Assembly (NCBI GenBank): GCA_030066685.1
Contig: JASJBF010000034.1
Span: 62,001-126,000, forward strand
DNA: 64,000 nt
Reading direction: 5' to 3'
Source: Kiloniellales bacterium
GTDB lineage: Bacteria; Pseudomonadota; Alphaproteobacteria; Kiloniellales; JAKSBE01
Shown here one piece after another: positions 58,654 to 64,000 of the stretch (within the stretch, counting starts at the first letter, position 1; every line of letters starts with the position of its first letter). The notes below the pieces were generated by a model. It was not told the DNA's origin. It worked only from the letters and a program-made list of their open reading frames with translations, and searched no databases. The translations under genes were made by a program, and so were the position numbers.

Positions 58654-60621
58654 TCAGGACAGGATCATCGCGAGGTAACCGCCGATCAGGGCGAGGACCG
58701 CGCCGATGGCGTAGGTCACCGGAAAGGTGGCCATGGGGATCGCGCTCCTTGATTCGTCGCAGATCGCGGTTAGGCCGGGTGTATTGTTGCGCGCGCCCGT
58801 CGTGGCGCCGGCCGAGACGACCGAGTTCAGCCGGAAGAGCCTGATGCCGATCCAAAAGCTCACGACGGGGGGGATCAGCGCGGCCAGGATCCCGATCAGG
58901 GCGATCCAGATCACGGTCGTGCCCTGGAAGGATTGCAGGATCTTGGGGCCGACGTTCGCCGCCAGCACGGCCACGAACAAGTTGAGTCCCATGTCCTGAA
59001 GCAAGCTGCGGGCGCCTTCGCTGACCGGTCCCCCAAGCTCCGGGTTGCGGCTGCGCAGATAGCTGACGAAGATCCCGGCGAGCAGGCAGCCGGCCGAGGT
59101 GCCGAGGGCGAAGGGGATCCCCCCGACGGTCACCGAGACGATGCCGACGAGGTAGCCGACCGCCATCGCGATCGCCAGGTACATCACCTCGGTGGTCGTC
59201 GTCTCCAGGATCGGGCGACCGCCGAGGATCTCGGCGGCGCGCTCTATGCACCATTCGGGCCCGACGATCCGCGCGACATCGCCGAACTCGACCACCGTCT
59301 GCGGTCCGACCGGCATCTGCTGGCCCTGACGGAACAGCGCCTTGAGCTGGAGCCCGAAGCCGACGAGTGCGTCGAGTTCCGCGACCGTCTTTCCGCTCGC
59401 TTCCTTCGAGCCGATGCGCAGGTCGGCGGCCTCCAGCCGGATGTCGCGGGCGAGGGGATCGTCCACCTCCGGGCCGAGGACCGCCTCTCCCTTCAGGATC
59501 AGGTCCTTGACGTCGGCGCGCACGGCGACGACGTCGCCCTTCCGGATGGTCGGGTTCTGCGCTGGCTCGATGACCGCGCCGTCCCGGACGACCCGCAGGA
59601 CCGGGCCGTCGGGGTGTCGCTCGAACAATTGTTCGATGGTCTTGCCGGCGAAGGCCTCGCCCTCGACTCGGAAGGCGCGGATGTCGAGCGGCGAAAACCC
59701 CAGGGTGAGCGACCCTGCGGCGCCCGGCACCGGCTCAGTCGCGCCGCCGCTCATTTGCACCTCGGCCTGCTTCGCGTCCGCGACCGGATCGCGGCCGAAG
59801 ATCGCGGGCAGGTAGCGGATCAGCACGATGGTCCCGATGCTCGATACGATGTAGCTGATCGCGTAGCCGGCGGCGATGTTGGCGCCGACCTGATCCGCCG
59901 ACATTCCCTGTGGCGGGCTCCAGGAGCCGCTCTGCAGCGCCGAGGTCGCGACGCCGATGACCGCCGTGACGGTGTGGCTGCCGGCGATGACTCCGGCGGC
60001 GAAGCCGGGGTCGAGGCCGGCGACCCGAACCCCGCCGAAGGCGATGATCCAGTTCAGGATCCAGACGACGAGGGCGATGACCACCAAGGCCGGGCCGCCC
60101 GATCTCAGACCGGCGAAGAACTGCGGCCCGACCTTGAGCCCGAGGGCGTACATGAACAGCAGCATGAAGATCGTCGAGACCAGGCCCGGCATCGAATAGG
60201 TGATGTCGAAGCCGAGCTTGGCGGTCAGCGAGATCGCCGTGCCGACCAGGAGGGTGCCGGCGGTCGCGCCCAGGGAGATCCCCCCGACCTTCACCCGGCC
60301 GAGCGGATAGCCCAGGGCCAGGGCGAGCAGCAGGAAGACAAAAGGCTGCTTGTCGAGCAGCTCGAAGAAGCCCTGCAGGTCGCCGTGGGTCACCGGCTCG
60401 AAGATCTCGAGCGCCGCGCCGCCAAGCCGCTCGACCTCGGCCATAGCGGATCCGGCTTCCGGGGCGGGGAGCGTCGCGGTCTGCCCCAGCGCCTCGCCAG
60501 GGCTCAGGCCCGTGATCAGGAGTGAGGTCGCCATCAGAGCCGTCCCGAACCCAAGGGGCGATCTCGGACTTGCGCGCGTCACGACGCCGGCCCCCTGCTC
60601 GAAGGTCGGGCGCCTCACCAC
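58654..60621 (-). CDS. AspT-like antiporter, paralogue A
   Basis: A 655-residue AspT-like transporter with an N-terminal hydrophobic export segment (GFGTALMATSLLITGLSPGEALG). Its core (LLALALGYPLGRVKVGGISLGATAGTLL and MYALGLKVGPQFFAGLRSGG in the first half, NLFVAVLAANVGPKILQSFQG in the second) surrounds the central regulatory domains (NPTIRKGDVVAVRADVKDL). It is nearly the same as the protein at 61347-63437 from residue 65 on. GTG at 60621 overlaps the preceding gene by 7 bp; ATG at 60534 is an alternative. Confidence 0.9.
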   Translation of the reverse strand: MVRRPTFEQGAGVVTRASPRSPLGFGTALMATSLLITGLSPGEALGQTATLPAPEAGSAMAEVERLGGAALEIFEPVTHGDLQGFFELLDKQPFVFLLLALALGYPLGRVKVGGISLGATAGTLLVGTAISLTAKLGFDITYSMPGLVSTIFMLLFMYALGLKVGPQFFAGLRSGGPALVVIALVVWILNWIIAFGGVRVAGLDPGFAAGVIAGSHTVTAVIGVATSALQSGSWSPPQGMSADQVGANIAAGYAISYIVSSIGTIVLIRYLPAIFGRDPVADAKQAEVQMSGGATEPVPGAAGSLTLGFSPLDIRAFRVEGEAFAGKTIEQLFERHPDGPVLRVVRDGAVIEPAQNPTIRKGDVVAVRADVKDLILKGEAVLGPEVDDPLARDIRLEAADLRIGSKEASGKTVAELDALVGFGLQLKALFRQGQQMPVGPQTVVEFGDVARIVGPEWCIERAAEILGGRPILETTTTEVMYLAIAMAVGYLVGIVSVTVGGIPFALGTSAGCLLAGIFVSYLRSRNPELGGPVSEGARSLLQDMGLNLFVAVLAANVGPKILQSFQGTTVIWIALIGILAALIPPVVSFWIGIRLFRLNSVVSAGATTGARNNTPGLTAICDESRSAIPMATFPVTYAIGAVLALIGGYLAMILS

Positions 60622-61265
60622 ACCAAGGGCGCAACCAAACCTTTGAGCCAGGACACGAGCGAGCTCTCCAGGTCTGAGCTTTGCGCCTCCAGCTGCAGCG
60701 CCATCGTCCAGACCCGACCGACCAGCAGGAGCAACACGACATAGGCAAGGGCCAGGGCGACGTCGGCGCGCCGTCCGAAAGGCGAGCGCAGCAATGAGAC
60801 GACTGGCCCCAGATAGGCGGCCAGAGCCCAGGCGACTCCGCCGAAGGCGTGCGTGACGTCCGAGGTCAGGGCGAAGAGTCGCGCCTGCTCCGGATCGGAC
60901 AGTGCGACACGCTCGAACTCGGAGTGGAAGGCGCCGAAGAATCCGACCACCGTCTGCGCCAGGGCCAGATACATCAGGAGGTCGCCGGCCAGCAGCGACC
61001 AGTGGTTGCAGGTGCCGTCACGATCCATGGCGCAGGACGCGATGAAGCTGACCATCGCCATGATCGACAGCGCCATGCCGAGGAACAGGGCGGCGGCAGC
61101 CGACACGTAGAGATCTTTTCCGAGACCGGGTAGCTGGATGCCACCGTCCAGCGCCGGCAGCTCCTTGATCTGAAACGTGATGATTGCAAGGTTGAAGCCG
61201 AGGATCGTGAGGCGCGCGCGCATCACGTTGACCGCAATGCGGATCGGCTCGCGTAGCTCCGCCAT
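60615..61265 (-). CDS. Four-helix membrane protein between the paralogous antiporters
   Basis: A 216-residue protein with four hydrophobic segments (LTILGFNLAIITFQI, YVSAAAALFLGMALSIMAMVSFIAS, LLAGDLLMYLALAQTVVGFFGA, and VALALAYVVLLLLVGRVWTM). The ATG at 61265 has GGAGGTGG in front and is preferred to 61280. It overlaps the next transporter gene by 7 bp, so the two are coupled. I do not recognise a family. A partner or regulator of the antiporter is the simplest guess from its position. Confidence 0.8.
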   Translation of the reverse strand: MAELREPIRIAVNVMRARLTILGFNLAIITFQIKELPALDGGIQLPGLGKDLYVSAAAALFLGMALSIMAMVSFIASCAMDRDGTCNHWSLLAGDLLMYLALAQTVVGFFGAFHSEFERVALSDPEQARLFALTSDVTHAFGGVAWALAAYLGPVVSLLRSPFGRRADVALALAYVVLLLLVGRVWTMALQLEAQSSDLESSLVSWLKGLVAPLVW

Positions 61266-61286
61266 TTTCACCACCTCCAAATGCCT

Positions 61287-61324
61287 GCGCGGACCGCACC
61301 GTCGATCAACGGCGCGGTCCGCGC
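61287..61324 (-). terminator. 16-bp hairpin between antiporter B and the membrane protein
   Basis: Left arm 61287-61302 (GCGCGGACCGCACCGT) and right arm 61309-61324 pair with one mismatch over 16 positions around a six-base loop. It lies after the stop of the transporter gene in the direction of transcription and 22 bases before the start of the next gene. No T-run follows, so partial termination or mRNA protection are equally possible. Confidence 0.65.
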
Positions 61325-61346
61325 ATCGACGCCCCCCTTCGCGGCG

Positions 61347-63437
61347 CTACGAGAGGATCATGGCCACGTAACCGCCGATCAGGGCCAGGACCGTGGTGAT
61401 GGCATAGGTCAGCGGATAGGGCACCGCCGCCGCCGCACTCTTCGACTCCTCACAGATGGCGTTCAAGCCCGGCGTCGAATTGCGCGCGCCCGTCGTGGCG
61501 CCGGCCGAGACCACCGAGTTCAGCTTGAAGATCTTGTAGCCGATGAAGAAGGAGATGAAGGGCGGCACCAGGGCGGCAAGGACGCCGATCAGGGCGACCC
61601 AGATCACGGTCGTGCCCTGGAAGGACTGCAGGATCTTCGGGCCGACGTTCGCCGCCAGCACGGCCACGAACATGTTGAGCCCGATGTCCTGCAGGAAGCT
61701 GCGTGCTCCCTCGCTCACCGGACCCCCGAGTTCCGGGTTGCGGCTGCGGAAGTAGCTGACGAAGATTCCGGCGAGCAGGCAGCCGGCCGAGGTGCCGAGG
61801 GCGAAGGGGATCCCGCCCACGGTTACCGAGACGATGCCGACGAGATAGCCGATCACCATCGCGATCGCCAGGTACATGACCTCGGTGGTCATCGTCTCCA
61901 GGATCGGACGGCCGCCGACGATCTTGGCCGCGCGCTGGATGCACCACTCGGGACCCACGATGCGCGCGACGTCGCCGAACTCGACCACGGTCTGCGGTCC
62001 GACCGGCAGCTGCTGGCCCTGACGGAACAGGGCCTTGAGCTGCAGCCCGAAGCCGACGACCTTGTGGAGTTCTTCCACGGTCTTTCCGCTGGCTTCCTTC
62101 GAGCCGATGCGCAGGTCGGCGGCCTCGAGCTGGATGTCGCGCGCGGTGGGATCGTCGACCTCGGGGCCGACGACCACATGCCCCTTGTGGATCATGTCGT
62201 CGACGTCGGCGCGCACGGCGACGACGTCGCCCTTCCGGATGGTCGGGTTTTCTGCCGGCTCAATGACCTGGCCGTCGCGCACGATGCGCAGGACCGGTGC
62301 CTCAGGATGTTCCGCGAAGAGGTCCTCGATGGTCTTGCCGACGAAATCCTCCTGTTCCACCCGAAAGGCGCGGATGTCGAGCGGCGAGAACCCCAGGGTG
62401 AGCGATCCGGCGGCGCCCGGCACCGGCTCGGTCGCGCCGCCGCTCATCTCCGCCTCGGCCGCTTTCGCGTCTGCGACCGCGTCGCGGCCGAACATCGCCG
62501 GCAGATACCGGATCAGCAGGATGATGCCGATGCTCGACAGGACGTAGCTGATCGCATAGCCGGCGGCGATGTTCGCACCGACCTGGTCTGCCGACATCCC
62601 ATCCGGCGGGGTATAAGCACCGCTCTGCAAAGCCGAGGTCGCGACACCGATGATCGCGGTGATGGTGTAGCTCCCGGAGATGATGCCCGGGGCGAAGCCG
62701 GGATCGAGACCGACCAGCTTGACGCCGCCGAAGGCGATGATCCAGTTGAGCGTCACGACGGTGAGGCCGATCAAGATAAAGGCCAAGCCGCCCGACTTCA
62801 GGCCGGCGAAGAACTGTGGCCCGACTCTCAGCCCGAGGGCGTACATGAAGAGCAGTAGGAAGATCGTCGAGACCAGGCCGGGGATCGAGTAGGTGATGTC
62901 GAACATCACCTTTGCCGTCAGCGAGATCAGCACGCCGACCAGGAGCGTCCCGGCGGTCGCCCCCAGGGATATCATCCCGAACTTCACCCGGCCGAGCGGG
63001 TAGCCGAGGGCCAGGGCGAGCAGCAGGAAGATGAAGGGCTGCTTATCGAGCAGCTCGAAGAAGCCGTGTAGGCCACCTTCGACCACCGGCTCGAAGATCT
63101 CGAGCGCCGCGCCGCCGACCCGCTCGACCACATCCAGCACTTCCTCGGATTCCGTGGCGCCGGTCGTCTCCGTCTGCGCCGCGGCCTCTTCCGCTGGCAC
63201 GTTCGTAGCCTGCGCGAGCAGGACAGGCGGCGCGCCCGCGGTGGCGAGCTCGATCTCGCGGTCCGTGCCCAGTGGCCTGCTGTAGGGCGAAGCGAGGCGC
63301 TGCGATGCTTCCTCGAACAGGCTGCCGGATTCCCCGCGGGCCTCCGGTACCGCAAACACTGCGACGCCGATCGTGAGCACGGCGAGCGCAAGGATTTGCA
63401 CCCTTTGCCCGATTGGCTGATTCGCGGTCCGCATCAT
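61347..63437 (-). CDS. AspT-like antiporter, paralogue B
   Basis: A 696-residue AspT-like transporter. The ATG at 63437 is preferred because GGAGG lies six bases upstream and a signal-like segment follows (QILALAVLTIGVAVFAVPEARG). A low-complexity linker rich in Ala, Thr and Glu (about 75-110) precedes the membrane core, which is shared with paralogue A. The central TrkA-C-like region and the second helix bundle (NMFVAVLAANVGPKILQSFQG) are also shared. The duplication is recent enough for long nucleotide identity. The gene lies downstream of an AraC-type regulator. Confidence 0.91.
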   Translation of the reverse strand: MMRTANQPIGQRVQILALAVLTIGVAVFAVPEARGESGSLFEEASQRLASPYSRPLGTDREIELATAGAPPVLLAQATNVPAEEAAAQTETTGATESEEVLDVVERVGGAALEIFEPVVEGGLHGFFELLDKQPFIFLLLALALGYPLGRVKFGMISLGATAGTLLVGVLISLTAKVMFDITYSIPGLVSTIFLLLFMYALGLRVGPQFFAGLKSGGLAFILIGLTVVTLNWIIAFGGVKLVGLDPGFAPGIISGSYTITAIIGVATSALQSGAYTPPDGMSADQVGANIAAGYAISYVLSSIGIILLIRYLPAMFGRDAVADAKAAEAEMSGGATEPVPGAAGSLTLGFSPLDIRAFRVEQEDFVGKTIEDLFAEHPEAPVLRIVRDGQVIEPAENPTIRKGDVVAVRADVDDMIHKGHVVVGPEVDDPTARDIQLEAADLRIGSKEASGKTVEELHKVVGFGLQLKALFRQGQQLPVGPQTVVEFGDVARIVGPEWCIQRAAKIVGGRPILETMTTEVMYLAIAMVIGYLVGIVSVTVGGIPFALGTSAGCLLAGIFVSYFRSRNPELGGPVSEGARSFLQDIGLNMFVAVLAANVGPKILQSFQGTTVIWVALIGVLAALVPPFISFFIGYKIFKLNSVVSAGATTGARNSTPGLNAICEESKSAAAAVPYPLTYAITTVLALIGGYVAMILS

Positions 63438-63751
63438 GGTCGGCCTCCTTCTTGTCCCTCGTTCGCGCGTCGCAGGCAGCCGAGCGCGCGATGCGCCCTC
63501 GATCGGATGTTCCGAGCCGTCCGCCGTACTTGTCCGCCGGTCCCGGTCGTCGACCGGCAGCCCCGCCGGTCTCCGCTGGCGTTCCGAACGGCGAAGCAAG
63601 AGCTCTTCGCTGCCTGTAACGCGATGGTCCTGTTCGATCGGGTGTCAGCTTGTCGCCACCGCCGGCGCATGACTTGCCAATAAGTGACAGTGCGTTTCCT
63701 CAACGCCGGCGCCCCGCATCCCGGGCTCGAGGAAGCCGCTCGCCGAAGGCT
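63438..63751. other. Region between AraC-type gene and antiporter array
   Basis: No coding frame is convincing in these 314 bp. The promoter of the antiporter array should lie here. Confidence 0.45.
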
Positions 63752-64000
63752 TCACTTTCGGCAGGCGTGGTTTGCCCGTTCGCGATAGGCGCGCGGCGTC
63801 ACGCCGTGCCAACGGACGAAGGCTCGCGTGAAGTGCGCGGGATCGGAATAACCGAGCGCCGAGGCGACCTGCGCTAGGCTGAAGTCGTTGTCGTCGATCA
63901 GACGACACGCGGCGTCGCGGCGGATCTCCTCGCGCAATTGGCTGTAGGTCAAGCCCTCCGCGGCGAGGCGACGCTGTAGGCTGCGCACGCTGAGACCGGC
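63752..64000 (-). CDS. AraC-family transcriptional regulator, partial (N-terminal part outside the window)
   Basis: The C-terminal DNA-binding domain of an AraC-type regulator: SVRSLQRRLAAEGLTYSQL in the first helix-turn-helix and SLAQVASALGYSDPAHFTRAFVRWHGVTPRAYR in the second, the classical family signature. The frame remains open at the window edge, so the N-terminal sensor domain is unseen. Its position upstream of the antiporter array in the same direction suggests that it regulates it. Confidence 0.9.
   Translation of the reverse strand, partial: AGLSVRSLQRRLAAEGLTYSQLREEIRRDAACRLIDDNDFSLAQVASALGYSDPAHFTRAFVRWHGVTPRAYRERANHACRK

Noticed and set aside
55851-58844. A 997-residue open frame antisense to the symporter and AspT genes
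   Set aside because: High-GC shadow frame with repetitive D/R/H-rich sequence and no domain. The minus-strand genes have clear transporter motifs.
1-64000. CRISPR arrays
   Set aside because: I saw no series of regularly spaced identical repeats and no cas-like proteins anywhere in the window.

Overview
The window is GC-rich, densely coded chromosomal DNA with the gene content of a heterotrophic alphaproteobacterium that can also oxidise reduced sulfur. Pointers to that group are the complete SoxXYZAB(CD) pathway with an ArsR-type SoxR, tripartite tricarboxylate transport genes, an ECF sigma/ChrR pair, a DUF1127 protein and Tat-exported molybdoenzymes. A Rhodospirillales-like lineage is my best guess from gene style; no rRNA or other marker is present to fix the genus.

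Layout. 0-3.1 kb: two Gfo/Idh/MocA oxidoreductases and a GNAT acetyltransferase, ending in an integrase scrap. 3.5-11.5 kb: a minus-strand catabolic operon (TctCBA uptake system, SDR dehydrogenase, MmgE/PrpD, CoA-transferase, enoyl-CoA hydratase, TauE/SafE exporter). 11.7-14.2 kb: decayed DNA holding a PEP-mutase remnant, an acetyltransferase, a small protein and an IS3-type orfA relic. 14.4-17.0 kb: a two-subunit molybdenum hydroxylase. 17.3-18.2 kb: a wrbA gene cut short and joined to a dead integrase fragment.

18.3-35.8 kb: the centrepiece, a 17.4-kb island between an intact tRNA-Ser(CGA) and a second copy of that tRNA's 3' part, 58 bp with two mismatches. It starts with a broken integrase next to the tRNA and carries a sulfur-oxidation gene set: flavocytochrome c (SoxF/SoxE-like), a GlcG-like protein, SoxS, SoxXYZAB, SoxV/CcdA, an exported DsrE-like protein, an unknown exported protein, a membrane protein fused to a spermidine-synthase-like domain, SoxW, SoxCD, SoxR, a SoxT/YeeE-like transporter and a second DsrE-like protein. 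SoxYZ would carry the sulfur substrate, SoxAX load it, SoxB hydrolyse sulfate off and SoxCD oxidise the remaining sulfane. SoxV/S/W would keep SoxY reduced, and SoxR would act as the persulfide-responsive repressor.

35.8-41.9 kb: a LysE pseudogene, small proteins, an ECF sigma/ChrR stress switch, a membrane-anchored hydrolase and an EF-hand protein. 42.2-45.8 kb: a DNA-repair-like set (radical SAM protein, UdgX fusion, Nei-type glycosylase). 46-54.1 kb: stress functions (DUF1127, AhpC/AhpD, FtsH, EamA exporter, PPOX-fold protein, superoxide dismutase with two tiny membrane proteins). 54.3-64 kb: a transporter array made of a dicarboxylate symporter fused to a solute-binding domain and three AspT-like antiporters, two of them a clear tandem duplication, with a partial AraC regulator at the window end. 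A pair of inverted palindromic repeats marks the start of this last block.
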